DNA of 64,000 nt from Candidatus Villigracilis saccharophilus (GCA_016709305.1 JADJNA010000048.1:62001-126000), one strand, 5' to 3'; positions 18,780 through 29,086 are shown, numbered from the stretch's first letter. The notes: generated from the sequence alone by a model not told the origin. Program-made: numbers and translations.

Positions 18780-20033
18780 GTGAATTTGATTGTATTTACA
18801 TCTTCCTACCCGTATGTTCGCGGCGGGGAGCAGAATTTTTTGAATGTTGAAGTCCGACACCTGCTTGATGAGTTTGACAGGGTTGTTTTTGTTCCCGAAA
18901 CAGTTGAAGGCAGTCGTTTTGGCGACTTATTTAAGGCGGAAGTCGATGTCAGTTATGCTGAATATCTTGCCTCCCGTAGCGTTTACACCATTTTTCTAAA
19001 AGGTCTTTTTTCTCCATTGTTCCGCCAGGGTATGATGGAGAGTAATTTCCCGCTGTTTTCATATAAAGCATACAGGAGGTTGGTTGCTTTTGCAGGCAAA
19101 GCCGAGATCACACATCAATGGGTTATCAACTGGCTTGACCGTCAGAAATTAAATGGCCAGGATTGTCTTTTTTATACCTACTGGTTCGATCAAGCCTCTG
19201 GAGGAATCAGCCTGGCAAAGAGGCAGGTTCCAGAATTGAAGCTGGTGTCGCGCGCGCACGGTTATGATGTTTTTGAAGAGCAATATTACGATCCAGCCTT
19301 TTTTCCCTGCCGTGCCGCGGTGTTGGAACTTATTGACAGGGTTTTCCCTGCTTCTTTCGCTGGGAAAACCTATTTTATCGATCGTTACCGTTTTTTTTCC
19401 TCTCTTTTTGAAACAGCCTTGCTGGGCGTTCCAGATCCTGGTTTTTTGAGTCGGTCCTCGCAGGATGGTATATTTCGTATGGTCTCCTGTTCCATGATAC
19501 GCTCCGAAAAACGAGTGGAAAGGATACTGGAGGCCGTTCTTCAAGCCGCATTATTACGTCCCGGACAGCATTTTGAATGGACCCATGTCGGGAATGGGGT
19601 GACACGCGACGACCTTCAAAATCTTGCCAATAAAAAATTTCCAGCCAATGCAAAGGCGTTTTTTCCTGGGTACTCAGATAATACAGCCCTGCTTCAGTTG
19701 TATAGGGATGAGCCATTTGATGTATTTATCAATGTGAGTGAAACGGAAGGAACACCGGTTTCCATTATGGAAGCAATAAGCTGCGGGATTCCTGTGATCG
19801 CAACCGCTGTCGGAGGGAACGTGGAAATTGTAACCACACAGAATGGTATTCTTATAGATCCCAACGCCGCCTGGGAGGAAATCTCGTCAGCAATGTTCTA
19901 TTTGATCGATCATCCGGGTGAAGCTGAAACGAAACGAAAAGGAAGCCGCTATATTTGGGAAACCCGCTATAATGCCCACCTCAACTTTTCTGACTTTGCC
20001 AGGAGACTGAAAGAGATACGTCTTGAATCGTAA
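18780..20033 (+). CDS. Glycosyltransferase, GT4 family
   Basis: A 417-residue GT-B enzyme starting at GTG 18780 (MNLIVFTSSYPYVRGGEQNF, typical N-terminal Rossmann start). The donor site is NVSETEGTPVSIMEAISCGI with E-x7-E, then AVGGNVEIVTTQNGILI. The middle contains SRAHGYDVFEEQY, seen in GT4 enzymes of capsule and O-antigen loci. No membrane helix. It is intact and close to its neighbours (14 bases after the pyrophosphorylase, 50 before the asparagine synthetase). Confidence 0.82.
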   Translation: MNLIVFTSSYPYVRGGEQNFLNVEVRHLLDEFDRVVFVPETVEGSRFGDLFKAEVDVSYAEYLASRSVYTIFLKGLFSPLFRQGMMESNFPLFSYKAYRRLVAFAGKAEITHQWVINWLDRQKLNGQDCLFYTYWFDQASGGISLAKRQVPELKLVSRAHGYDVFEEQYYDPAFFPCRAAVLELIDRVFPASFAGKTYFIDRYRFFSSLFETALLGVPDPGFLSRSSQDGIFRMVSCSMIRSEKRVERILEAVLQAALLRPGQHFEWTHVGNGVTRDDLQNLANKKFPANAKAFFPGYSDNTALLQLYRDEPFDVFINVSETEGTPVSIMEAISCGIPVIATAVGGNVEIVTTQNGILIDPNAAWEEISSAMFYLIDHPGEAETKRKGSRYIWETRYNAHLNFSDFARRLKEIRLES

Positions 20034-20082
20034 ATATCTGTAAATCCCGGGGATACCCAACCAGGATAGGAGTGTGCTTTTA

Positions 20083-22077
20083 ATGTGCGGAATATTTGGA
20101 GTTTGGAATCTTCATAAACAACCGGTTGATTTGGGCGCTCTGATTAATTCATTGAATTCAATCCGTCATCGCGGTCCGGATGACGAAGGCTATCTGTTGA
20201 TCAACTCGAGCAGTAATGAAGTCGCGTCCTGCCTCGGACCGCAAAGCGCCGCGCATGTGCGATTGCCCCGTATTGAGAATGTTTTCAATCCGCAATTTGA
20301 TCTTGCCTTTGGTTTTCGGCGCCTGTCTATTTTGGACCTTTCCCCAGCCGGCCATCAACCCATGAGCAATGCGGATGGTTCTCTTTGGATCGTGTTCAAC
20401 GGGGAGATCTATAACTATATTGAACTGCGGGATGAATTACAAGCGCTGGGGTATGTGTTTCGGACACAGACAGACACTGAAGTGATCTTGAACGCATATG
20501 ATGCCTGGGGGGAGGGTTGCCTTGATCGTTTTAATGGGATGTGGGGATTCGCCTTGTTTGATAAACGGCATAAACGCCTGTTTTGTGCCCGTGACCGTTT
20601 TGGGATAAAGCCCTTCTATTTTTTCTTTGATCGTGAACGCTTTGTCTTTGCTTCTGAGATCAAGGCTGTGCTTCAATATTCAAATATTGAGCGTAAACCC
20701 AACGATGCCATCGTTTATGATTATTTAAATTATGGTTTGCTGGATCATACTGCCGAAACATTTTTTACCGATATTCACCAATTGCCCGCGGCCCATTTTC
20801 TTATGCTCGAAGATTCAAATCTTCATATTAAGCGTTATTGGAACATTAACCCCGATGACAAATTAGACTTCGGCTCAGGCGCGCAAGCCGATGCGAAATA
20901 CATTCATCAATTTTACGATCTGTTTGAAGATTCGATCCGCTTACATCTGCGCAGTGATGTTGCCATCGGTAGCTGCCTGAGCGGGGGGCTGGATTCATCT
21001 TCGATTGTCTGTCTGGCGAACAAGCTCTTGTTTTCGGATCATTCTGTACCCGCTGATCAGATCGGCGAAAAGCAAAAAACATTCTCCTCCTGCTTTGACG
21101 ATTCGCGCTTCGATGAAAGAGAACATATCGAAAAGGTGTTATCTGTTACATCTGCCGAGCGGAATTACACCTTCCCCGAGCCGCAAAATCTAATAAATGA
21201 TCTGCCTGACCTGGTCTGGCATCAGGAAGAACCTTTTGGATCAACAAGTATTTATGCCCAATGGTGCGTGATGAAGATCGCCTCCCAACGCGGGGTCCGT
21301 GTCCTGCTCGATGGTCAGGGCGGGGATGAACTGCTTGCGGGCTACCACCCGTATTTCGATTCGTACTGGGGGACTTTGTTGAGTCAGGGGCGATTTCAAG
21401 ACCTGATGAAGGAATGGTCTGCTTATAAAAATATGTACCGGGTTTCTCCTGCGTATTTAATTCAACACACACTTTTTTCGATCGCGCCGACGTTTTTCCA
21501 GCGGCAGGTGCGTGCGAGGCGCGGGGCGATTGGCCTTCAAGCTGATCTTGTATCCAAATTTCGGAGACGCTACCCGCATGAACATATTGAGTATTCGGGA
21601 AGCCCGTTTTCAAAACGCCTCTATCAGGCGCTGGTACGTTCCTCCCTGCCGGGGCTGCTGCATTATGAAGACAGAAATTCCATGGCGCACTCCATCGAGG
21701 CCCGTGTTCCATTCCTTGATTATCGATTGGTTGAATTTGCTTTCTCCCTGCCTGCAAATCAGAAGATCAATAACGGCTATACAAAAACGATCCTAAGGGA
21801 TTCCATGAAAGGAATACTGCCTGAGGCTATCCGAACCCGTACTGATAAAATGGGATTCGTTACCCCGGAAAAAATCTGGCTGTCGCTTGATCTAAAAGGC
21901 TGGAGCGATGATGTCTTTAATTCCGCGGCTTTTCGCTCCAATCCATATCTAAATGCATCCAAAATCCGCGTGCTTCTTGAAGAGCATCGGGCTCAGAAGC
22001 GCGACCTCGGATTTATGATCTGGCGCTGGTTAAGTCTTCAACTTTGGCTGGATCGATTTATAAATACCCCATCCTGA
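20083..22077 (+). CDS. asnB: Asparagine synthase (glutamine-hydrolysing)
   Basis: AsnB-type amidotransferase of 664 residues. The N-terminal class II glutaminase domain starts MCGIFGVW, so Cys2 becomes the nucleophile; this fixes the start at 20083 rather than 20074. RHRGPDDEG and NGEIYNY follow. The synthetase domain has the PPi loop CLSGGLDSSSI (about residue 305), DGQGGDELLAGY and EARVPFLDYRL. In polysaccharide loci such enzymes often amidate uronic or other acidic sugars instead of serving asparagine supply. The uronic-acid cassette at 1-4 kb makes that plausible here, by context only. Confidence 0.9.
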   Translation: MCGIFGVWNLHKQPVDLGALINSLNSIRHRGPDDEGYLLINSSSNEVASCLGPQSAAHVRLPRIENVFNPQFDLAFGFRRLSILDLSPAGHQPMSNADGSLWIVFNGEIYNYIELRDELQALGYVFRTQTDTEVILNAYDAWGEGCLDRFNGMWGFALFDKRHKRLFCARDRFGIKPFYFFFDRERFVFASEIKAVLQYSNIERKPNDAIVYDYLNYGLLDHTAETFFTDIHQLPAAHFLMLEDSNLHIKRYWNINPDDKLDFGSGAQADAKYIHQFYDLFEDSIRLHLRSDVAIGSCLSGGLDSSSIVCLANKLLFSDHSVPADQIGEKQKTFSSCFDDSRFDEREHIEKVLSVTSAERNYTFPEPQNLINDLPDLVWHQEEPFGSTSIYAQWCVMKIASQRGVRVLLDGQGGDELLAGYHPYFDSYWGTLLSQGRFQDLMKEWSAYKNMYRVSPAYLIQHTLFSIAPTFFQRQVRARRGAIGLQADLVSKFRRRYPHEHIEYSGSPFSKRLYQALVRSSLPGLLHYEDRNSMAHSIEARVPFLDYRLVEFAFSLPANQKINNGYTKTILRDSMKGILPEAIRTRTDKMGFVTPEKIWLSLDLKGWSDDVFNSAAFRSNPYLNASKIRVLLEEHRAQKRDLGFMIWRWLSLQLWLDRFINTPS

Positions 22078-22096
22078 AATTAAGAGAAAACAGTCA

Positions 22097-23185
22097 ATGC
22101 GTATTGCCTATGTCACCGTCCACGTTGCGCCTGAGATCATGCAAGGCGGCGTGGGCAAAAAGATAAAGAGTCAAACAGGGATATGGCGTGAACACGGACA
22201 TGAAGTTTCCATCTTCAGTCTTACCCCCTCTGAGATCCCATTTCCCGGGGAATATCAATTTATTTTTGATACGCGCGTAAATTTATTCAAACGTGAGGTC
22301 AATCGCAGTTCCGCACTGAAGCAAATGCTTGCAGGCATTGCGCAATACAAGCCCGACATTATTTATCTGCGCTATGGACTGTACTCCTTTCCACTGCATC
22401 GCATTTTCAGGATCGCCCCTGTTGTGTTGGAGACAAATTCCAATGATAAGGTTGAATACGCCTCCCGTGGAAAATTTTTCTACTGGATGAACCGCCTCAC
22501 TCGTAATCTGATATTTGCTTCTGTTTCTGGAATCATTCCCCCCACCCATGAATTGACCCGCGCCTTCCCGGCCAGATATAACAAACCCTTTATTGTGGTC
22601 TCGAATGGCATTGATATAAGCATACCGAGAGCTTCTTCCACCGACAATAACAAGTTCCCGGTGATCACCATGGTTGGTCTCCCCGGCATGGACTGGCATG
22701 GCGTTGATAAGTTGATCAATTTCGCCAGGAAAAATCCGGATCTCCTTATGAACATCGTTGGATATTCAAAAGGATGTTGAGATTGCATTCCTGCAAACGC
22801 GCGTTTGCATGGCTTTTTAATCAGGATAAACTGCGCGAAATCACTTTGAACACAGATGTCGCCTGCGGGACATTGGCCATTCATCGTAACAACATGGAAG
22901 AAGCCTGGTACTTCAAAGTCCGGGAAGCGCTGGCCTTAGGTGTTCCACTGATTCTTGCCTATCACGATACTGATCTGTCAAGTTGATCTTGAGACCATCC
23001 TGCAAATTCCAAACACTGAAGATAATTTGTTGAGAAAATTATGAACGCATCCGCAAGTTCGCTTATGACATGCTGGGGAGGCGGGTGGATGTTGAAAAGG
23101 TCTTTCCATATCTTGACCAGCAGAAAAAAGAACAATCCCGTTTAACCTTCTTCCAAAAAATTCTGGATGACTCCATTAAATCATG
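22097..23185 (+). pseudogene. Glycosyltransferase, GT4 family, multiple frameshifts
   Basis: The first 228 codons are sound (MRIAYVTVHVAPEIMQGGVG, the PPTHELTRAFP linker, VVSNGID). From about 22776 the sense moves through several frames: DVEIAFLQTRVCMAF, then NQDKLREITLNTDVACGTLA with NNMEEAWYFKVREALALGVP (donor site) to 22980, then VDLETILQIPNTEDN, and RIRKFAYDMLGRRVDVEKVF to TGA 23185. At least four indels near 22776, 22815, 22981 and 23035 are needed to link them. The final TGA still overlaps the next gene's ATG, as expected of the intact ancestor. Confidence 0.75.
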
Positions 23186-24322
23186 AAAATTCTTCTACTC
23201 GGCACGCAAATGGCGACAGGCGGCGCGCAAAAGGTGCTGCTCGATCAGGCGCGCTGGTTCCATGAGCGGGGCCATAAAGTATCCGTCATATTTTTGTATG
23301 ACAAGGAAGGTCTGCATGAAAAATGGCAGGCTCTTTCACCTGTCCCGATCATCAACTTAAAGGCGTTTCTTGGATATGGCCAGGGCATAAAGAATTTGGC
23401 CCTCTTTGTAAATGGACTATTCTCGCTTTGGAGTTTCCTTCGCCGCGAAAAATTTGATGTCATCGAAACTTTTACGCATGACAGCAATCTGACCGCGCTT
23501 CCGATTGCGTGGCTGGCGCGCGTCCCTGTGCGGATCGCCACCCATCATGGTGTGATCGAAGGTTTTTCACGCTGGCGTGAACTTGCCCATTCATGGATGA
23601 TCAATCACAATATCGCGCATAAACTTGTGACCGTTTCCCAAAAAACATATGAAGTTGCTTTGAGCGAAGGAGTCCAGGCAGAGAGAATTCTGGTTATTCA
23701 GAATGGGATTGTCCCGCAGCCGCTCGAAAGCCGAAGCAGGCTCGAGGTTCGAAAAGAAGCGGGGATGGATGCGGATGATCTCATATTATTGGCTGTCGGG
23801 CGCCTTGTTTATCAAAAAGCCCATCAAGTTCTAGTCGCAAGTACGCCTGCAGTATTGAAGGAATTTCCAAAAGCAAAAGTTTTAATTTGCGGAGAGGGTG
23901 TTTTGCGGGCGGATCTGCAGTCGCAGATCGAAGGACTCGGTCTATCACACTCAGTAAAATTATTGGGAAAATCAGATCATGTTGCCAGTTACCTCGCGGG
24001 CGCAGATATTTTTGTTTTGCCTTCCCGTTGGGAAGGGCTGCCCATTGCGCTTCTGGAGGCGATGAGCGCGGGGTTGCCATGTGTTGCCACAAAGGTCGAA
24101 GGGGTGGATGAAGTGCTCGTGGAAGGTGTGCATGGTTTATTTGTGCCGGTTGAGAACCCGGCGGCACTGGCAGAGGCTATATTACAATTACTGCGTGACC
24201 CTGAAACCCGAACCAAAATGGGAATGGCGGCGCGGCAGCATATTTCCCGTTTTTATACCGTTGACCGCATGTGCCAGCAGTATCTTGATCTCATGTTAAA
24301 CTGTTTGAATGAAAATAAGTGA
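23183..24322 (+). CDS. Glycosyltransferase, GT4 family
   Basis: An intact GT-B glycosyltransferase of 379 residues. The start MKILLLGTQMATGGAQKVLL is the usual GT4 acceptor-domain Gly-rich loop. The C-terminal domain has AVGRLVYQKAHQVLV, PSRWEGLPIALLEAMSAGLP (E-x7-E) and VEGVDEVLVEGVHGLFVP. It resembles WcaL/PimB-like enzymes. ATG overlaps the end of the broken upstream glycosyltransferase. It is the last soluble transferase before the membrane-protein block. Confidence 0.85.
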   Translation: MKILLLGTQMATGGAQKVLLDQARWFHERGHKVSVIFLYDKEGLHEKWQALSPVPIINLKAFLGYGQGIKNLALFVNGLFSLWSFLRREKFDVIETFTHDSNLTALPIAWLARVPVRIATHHGVIEGFSRWRELAHSWMINHNIAHKLVTVSQKTYEVALSEGVQAERILVIQNGIVPQPLESRSRLEVRKEAGMDADDLILLAVGRLVYQKAHQVLVASTPAVLKEFPKAKVLICGEGVLRADLQSQIEGLGLSHSVKLLGKSDHVASYLAGADIFVLPSRWEGLPIALLEAMSAGLPCVATKVEGVDEVLVEGVHGLFVPVENPAALAEAILQLLRDPETRTKMGMAARQHISRFYTVDRMCQQYLDLMLNCLNENK

Positions 24323-24339
24323 CTCGGAGTTGAAGAGAT

Positions 24340-26445
24340 TTGAAGTTGGATCGTAAGAATAAACAGCTTGGGAATATTTTAGCTGTTCTAGGCACCGCAA
24401 TATTATTGTATGGCGCGTGTCTAGAATTCTATAATGTCGCCTGGGGCACGGGCGTTTGGCTGGGCGAATATTCCCTGAAGTGGTTTATATTATTCATTGT
24501 GTTTGTCTTTTTCTGCGTTGCCCTGTTCTTGGGCATCATGTTCTTGATTTGGAGGCCTGAGAAATTCATGGTTTTTTCAATGCGGGTGGCCGTGATTCGA
24601 GACCGGATATTTTTCCTGCGCTGGCTGTTCGCTGTGGCGCTGCTTGTTTTTCCGGTATGGTTTTTACAATATTCAATGTGGGGTATTGTTTTTCAAGGAT
24701 TATATATTCGTGCTTTGATATGGGGCACAGTGGTATTTATTATTGCCGGAATTTTTACCAAAGGCAATTCGCTGATCGGGTGGAGGGAATTTCTTGCCGC
24801 GCTCATTCTGACTGGCAGCGCTTTTTCGATCGCGGCTTCATTAAGCGGGGCAAGTAATTATCCATTTTCGTTAGGCTGGTCTGAAGGTAATCGTCTTTGG
24901 GATTATTCGACGGTGTTCGGCCGCGCATTATACGATTATCCCGTTGATCGTAGTATTCCAGTATTGTCAGATAGAAGCAGGCTGTTGGTTGGAGGTTTGC
25001 CCTTTATCATCCCTGATCTAACAATAGGAATGGAGCGGTTTTGGGTTGGGTTAACCCAGATCCTTCCGTATTTTTTTGTCGGCCTTGCCTCCTTCAGCAA
25101 ATCAGCACGGAATAAATATACCTGGTTGTTGACCATTCTGTGGGTATTTCTATTTCTGAAACAAGGACCAATCTATTCGCCTCTCGTTTTGTGCGCCGCA
25201 TTGACCGCCTTGCTTTGGCGGAAACCCTTATGGATTTCCATACCATTAATTATTTATGCCGGATACGCCGCGCAGGCCAGCCGGTTCACATGGATGTTTG
25301 CCCCGGGAATTTGGATCGGCATGTTGGAATTGTCCGGTGCGGCTCTTCTTAACGGGAAACTGGCCGCCAAACACTGGGTGCGTGCCATCTCTTTGGGCTT
25401 TGCGGGATTCTTCGGAGGCTTTCTGTTGCCTAAGATCATGCCCCTGTTTGAAAAGAACATGGATATGGCAGATATTGGAGGGCAAATTGCCAGTGCGGGA
25501 AACAATATGCAGACGATCACCAGTGAAGTTACCCATCAACCGCTTCTCTGGTACCGACTCCTTCCCAACTCAACGTATGGCAATGGGATTTTACTCGGGT
25601 TGCTGATCGCAGTAGGACCCTTGCTGATAATTCTAATATGGCTTGCAATAAACAAAAAATGGCTGTTGAGTATATGGCAGAAACTTGCCATATTTGCCTC
25701 ATTACTGGCGTTTCTTGCTGTGGGATTGGTCGCCAGTACAAAGATAGGCGGCGGTGGGGATTTGCACAATATGGATATGTTCCTGATCGGCTTGATGTTT
25801 ACTGCTGTGATCGCCTGGTTCAATGGCGGCCGGGAACTGATCTTGGATGGCGATCAACTGCCGTATTGGATCAAAGCGGTTGTGATCCTATCCCTAATCC
25901 TCCCTGCTCTTGGACCCTGGCGTCAAATGCGTTCATATAATTATGGCGAAAAATCCATGGCGCTTGTGACCTTGACAGATGCTCCCGATGAAAAATCACT
26001 CGAGTTGCTGCCCTCTCAGGAAAAAATTGATACAGCACTTGAAACAATTGAAGAAGAAATCTCGCTGGCCCGGCAAAAGGGCGATATTCTATTTATCGAT
26101 CAAAGGCAATTGTTGACATTTGGTTTCGTCACGAAGATCCCCCTGGTCCCTGAATATGAGAAAAAAGTTTTGATGAATGAGGCATTAAGTTCAAACAGCG
26201 CATATTTCGAGCCGTTTTATAGCGACCTCGCCGCGCATAGGTTTGTTTTAATTATCAGTGAATTATTGCGTACACCGGTCAAGGATGATTCTTTTCAGTT
26301 TGGCGAAGAGAACAATGCCTGGGTGATGTGGGTCGCGAATCCGATCCTATGCTATTATGATGAGAAAACCACCCTGAAAGAAGTCGGCGTACAATTGCTT
26401 GTCCCGAAAGATGGACAGCTTGATTGCTCTGAGCAGCTTCCGTAG
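24340..26445 (+). CDS. Large polytopic membrane protein, function unknown
   Basis: A 701-residue protein starting at TTG 24340. By eye it has about 12-14 hydrophobic segments over residues 10-530 (for example LAVLGTAILLYGACLEF, WFILFIVFVFFCVALFLGI) and a soluble C-terminal domain of about 150 residues on the far side. The loop GWSEGNRLWDYSTVFGRALY between helices carries Glu and Asp residues like the catalytic loop of GT-C transferases. I do not recognise a named family. Its place in front of GT39-type genes suggests a lipid-linked-sugar transferase or polymerase. Confidence 0.6.
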   Translation: MKLDRKNKQLGNILAVLGTAILLYGACLEFYNVAWGTGVWLGEYSLKWFILFIVFVFFCVALFLGIMFLIWRPEKFMVFSMRVAVIRDRIFFLRWLFAVALLVFPVWFLQYSMWGIVFQGLYIRALIWGTVVFIIAGIFTKGNSLIGWREFLAALILTGSAFSIAASLSGASNYPFSLGWSEGNRLWDYSTVFGRALYDYPVDRSIPVLSDRSRLLVGGLPFIIPDLTIGMERFWVGLTQILPYFFVGLASFSKSARNKYTWLLTILWVFLFLKQGPIYSPLVLCAALTALLWRKPLWISIPLIIYAGYAAQASRFTWMFAPGIWIGMLELSGAALLNGKLAAKHWVRAISLGFAGFFGGFLLPKIMPLFEKNMDMADIGGQIASAGNNMQTITSEVTHQPLLWYRLLPNSTYGNGILLGLLIAVGPLLIILIWLAINKKWLLSIWQKLAIFASLLAFLAVGLVASTKIGGGGDLHNMDMFLIGLMFTAVIAWFNGGRELILDGDQLPYWIKAVVILSLILPALGPWRQMRSYNYGEKSMALVTLTDAPDEKSLELLPSQEKIDTALETIEEEISLARQKGDILFIDQRQLLTFGFVTKIPLVPEYEKKVLMNEALSSNSAYFEPFYSDLAAHRFVLIISELLRTPVKDDSFQFGEENNAWVMWVANPILCYYDEKTTLKEVGVQLLVPKDGQLDCSEQLP

Positions 26446-26477
26446 GGAACCCACTTTAAAGTAAGAAGCGGATTGTT

Positions 26478-29066
26478 ATGCAGTTTAGATCAAAACCACT
26501 ATTCATAAAAACCTTCTTTTTGATAAACGCGCTTGAAAGCGCGGTTGTTTTTTATTATTTATCCTCGGTCTCTTCTGACTTAAAGAATGCCGTATTCCTG
26601 GGATACTCCTTATTCCGCCTTGCCATGGTGGGCTTGACCTTTATTCTTTTTGTACTCTTTGGTTCATTGTTTTTAAGAAGCAGCTTCTCTGAACTTTTTT
26701 TGAATAGATTGATTTTTCATATTGATAATATTTCAAGTACACCTTTCAGACGATATGTTCTGAATCTCTTTACCGCGATTTTGGTTTTCTTGGGCGCAGT
26801 TTTGCTCCTTGCGCCGTCAGACAGAATATTGGAATATGGCATTCCGATTGAACGCATCTTTCCCTTTATTCATTTTGGGATAATCCTGGGCATCCAGACT
26901 CACGTTGGCGTTTTTCTCTGGCGCGGAAATAAATTAAATTGGCGAATTTTGTTTGCTTGGAAGAAGCTTTTCATAACCACCGGCATCATCAGTGGTTTTT
27001 TAGTATTGTTTTTGTCGTGGGTGGTCCGGACTCGCATAGGATTACAGCCCGAGCTTTATGGCTGGCACGCCCCTGGCACCCCTGTCTTATTCTCACAACT
27101 TTTTGTGGCATGGCTTTTCGGTCTGCTATTGATCTTTTGGGGTAATTTCGCTCGTGATTCGGCGGGGATGCGGCTCAAGAACTGGCTGCCTCACATCCGT
27201 TTGGATTTGTTCATTTGTTTGGTGTTATGGATTGGGGCTTTTCTTGTCTGGTGGGGAGAACCCATGCGGGAGGAAAGTTATTTCAATCCGTCTCCCACTC
27301 CGCCCAACTTTGAATATTATCCGTATTCGGATGCTGCGCTTTATGATCAGTCGGCACAAAACTTGATCATTGGTGCAGATCAGAACAATAAGATCATATT
27401 ACGTCCGCTTTATGTTTTTTTTCTTGCTTTCCTGCATGTGATTGGTGGGCAAAAATATGATACTGTGATTTCTTTTCAGATCCTGTTTCTTGCGGTTATA
27501 CCTGCACTGGCTTACCTCTTGACGTCCCAGATTGGTGGACGTCCCGCCGGGTTGGTCACCGCAATATTGCTCATCTTTAGGGAAAAGAATTCCATTGAGT
27601 TAACCAATGTAATTGAAGTTTCTCACTCAAAATTGTTAATGTCTGATGTGCCTACCATGGCCTTGATGCTATTAATGACCTATGTTTTGATTAAGTGGCT
27701 CAAACGATCTTCCACGACATGGCACCTTGGGATTGTCGCCGGGGCTTCATTTGGATTGGTGATGCTTGTGCGCAGCCATCAGGCGCAGTTCATCATTCCC
27801 GCATTGCTGATTGGCTTGTTCTTTTCAGGTGGGTTTCAATTAAAACGAGGGATTCAGCGCAGTCTGGTTTTTGTTTTGGGGTTCGCCGCGGTGGTTTTCC
27901 CATGGGTTTGGAGAAACGATCAGGTAAATGGAAAACCCGCAATTGAGAGTTCGGAATTCTATATATCCTGGTATGCCGGTGCGTACACAGAGCCATCTGA
28001 TACGGTGGATGTTCTTCCCGGAGAATCTCCTGATGAATACTCTCGTCGGATCAGAAGCCAGATTATTCAGTATGTGATTGATCATCCGGCGGAACTGACA
28101 CGTATCTATGCGTCCTATTTTGTTCGTAACGAATTGGATTCTGTTATGTATCTGCCGATGTCGCTTAAGTTGTACGATCCGCGTTCCTATGTTTCCGAAA
28201 TGAGAGTTTGGAGCGACCCATTGATTGACCTGAGGGCGGGTACTATTTTGATTTTCCTTGTTACCCTTGGCCTAATCTCTTTGGGCATTGGCGCGGCATT
28301 CCAAGGGTATGGCTTTCTTGGATTGTTGCCCCTTTTCATTCATTTTACTTATAACTTTAGCATGTCCCTTGCCCGGATTTCCGGGTGGCGGTTTGTTCTG
28401 CCAGTGGACTGGATTTTCCTGCTTTATTTTTGTGTTGGTTTGATCCACCTCACAATTATATTGTCGTCAATGATTGGAATCAAAACTTTATCGCTTGATG
28501 TGAACCGGGATCTGAACGAAAGCCCCGCCGAAGATTTGGCAGAAACTCCCAGTAAAGTATTGCTTTATTTTGCCTTATTCTTGATCATGGGTCTGGCTTT
28601 GCCTCTGACCGAGAAAATCGTTCCGAGGCATTTTGTTGATCTATCGCCTGATCAAATGGCCTCTCGATTTATGGCGGATGGACCGATGGTCTTGAATGAG
28701 AATGTGGTCACGCTTGAGGAGTTAAAGGGCTTCCTTGAAACAGAGTCCGACGCGAAGATTTTGACTGGCCGCGCGCTGTACCCATCGTTTTATAAAGCTG
28801 GTGATTTTTGGGGAGATCAACAATCGGCTACATATTTAGCCCGTGATTTCAACCGTCTGCACTTTACTTTGATCGGCCAGAAAGGTGCTCTGGTCTTTCT
28901 TCCCATGGATTTGCCGCCGGATTATTTTCCGCATGCATCTGATGTTTTTGTCCTCGGTTGCGAGACGAGTGGCGGCATTCGTGCTTTGGCTGTAAAAATA
29001 AAAGATCAGCCTTCTTTTGTTACGACTTCTCCATGGCGTGGTTTAACTTGTTTTCCTCGGAAATGA
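26478..29066 (+). CDS. Large GT-C/GT39-like membrane glycosyltransferase, paralogue A
   Basis: An 862-residue polytopic protein with about 15 hydrophobic segments and two larger soluble parts. The loop YYPYSDAALYDQSAQNLIIG, with acidic residues after a transmembrane helix, and RPLYVFFLAFLHVIGG match the catalytic-loop plan of PMT/GT39 enzymes, which use polyprenyl-phosphate sugars. The protein is paralogous to that at 31500: same length, same loops, and the shared C-terminal motif FPHASDV. The C-terminus looks like a small extracytoplasmic domain. Its stop overlaps an ATG (ATGA) of the next gene, but a better start for that gene lies further on. Confidence 0.65.
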   Translation: MQFRSKPLFIKTFFLINALESAVVFYYLSSVSSDLKNAVFLGYSLFRLAMVGLTFILFVLFGSLFLRSSFSELFLNRLIFHIDNISSTPFRRYVLNLFTAILVFLGAVLLLAPSDRILEYGIPIERIFPFIHFGIILGIQTHVGVFLWRGNKLNWRILFAWKKLFITTGIISGFLVLFLSWVVRTRIGLQPELYGWHAPGTPVLFSQLFVAWLFGLLLIFWGNFARDSAGMRLKNWLPHIRLDLFICLVLWIGAFLVWWGEPMREESYFNPSPTPPNFEYYPYSDAALYDQSAQNLIIGADQNNKIILRPLYVFFLAFLHVIGGQKYDTVISFQILFLAVIPALAYLLTSQIGGRPAGLVTAILLIFREKNSIELTNVIEVSHSKLLMSDVPTMALMLLMTYVLIKWLKRSSTTWHLGIVAGASFGLVMLVRSHQAQFIIPALLIGLFFSGGFQLKRGIQRSLVFVLGFAAVVFPWVWRNDQVNGKPAIESSEFYISWYAGAYTEPSDTVDVLPGESPDEYSRRIRSQIIQYVIDHPAELTRIYASYFVRNELDSVMYLPMSLKLYDPRSYVSEMRVWSDPLIDLRAGTILIFLVTLGLISLGIGAAFQGYGFLGLLPLFIHFTYNFSMSLARISGWRFVLPVDWIFLLYFCVGLIHLTIILSSMIGIKTLSLDVNRDLNESPAEDLAETPSKVLLYFALFLIMGLALPLTEKIVPRHFVDLSPDQMASRFMADGPMVLNENVVTLEELKGFLETESDAKILTGRALYPSFYKAGDFWGDQQSATYLARDFNRLHFTLIGQKGALVFLPMDLPPDYFPHASDVFVLGCETSGGIRALAVKIKDQPSFVTTSPWRGLTCFPRK

Positions 29067-29086
29067 TTTGCGTTGGAGAGAGTGAA

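Noticed and set aside
18596..19716. - strand ORFs opposite the nucleotidyltransferase and GT4 genes
   Set aside because: No recognisable protein features, and they lie fully opposite well-supported genes.
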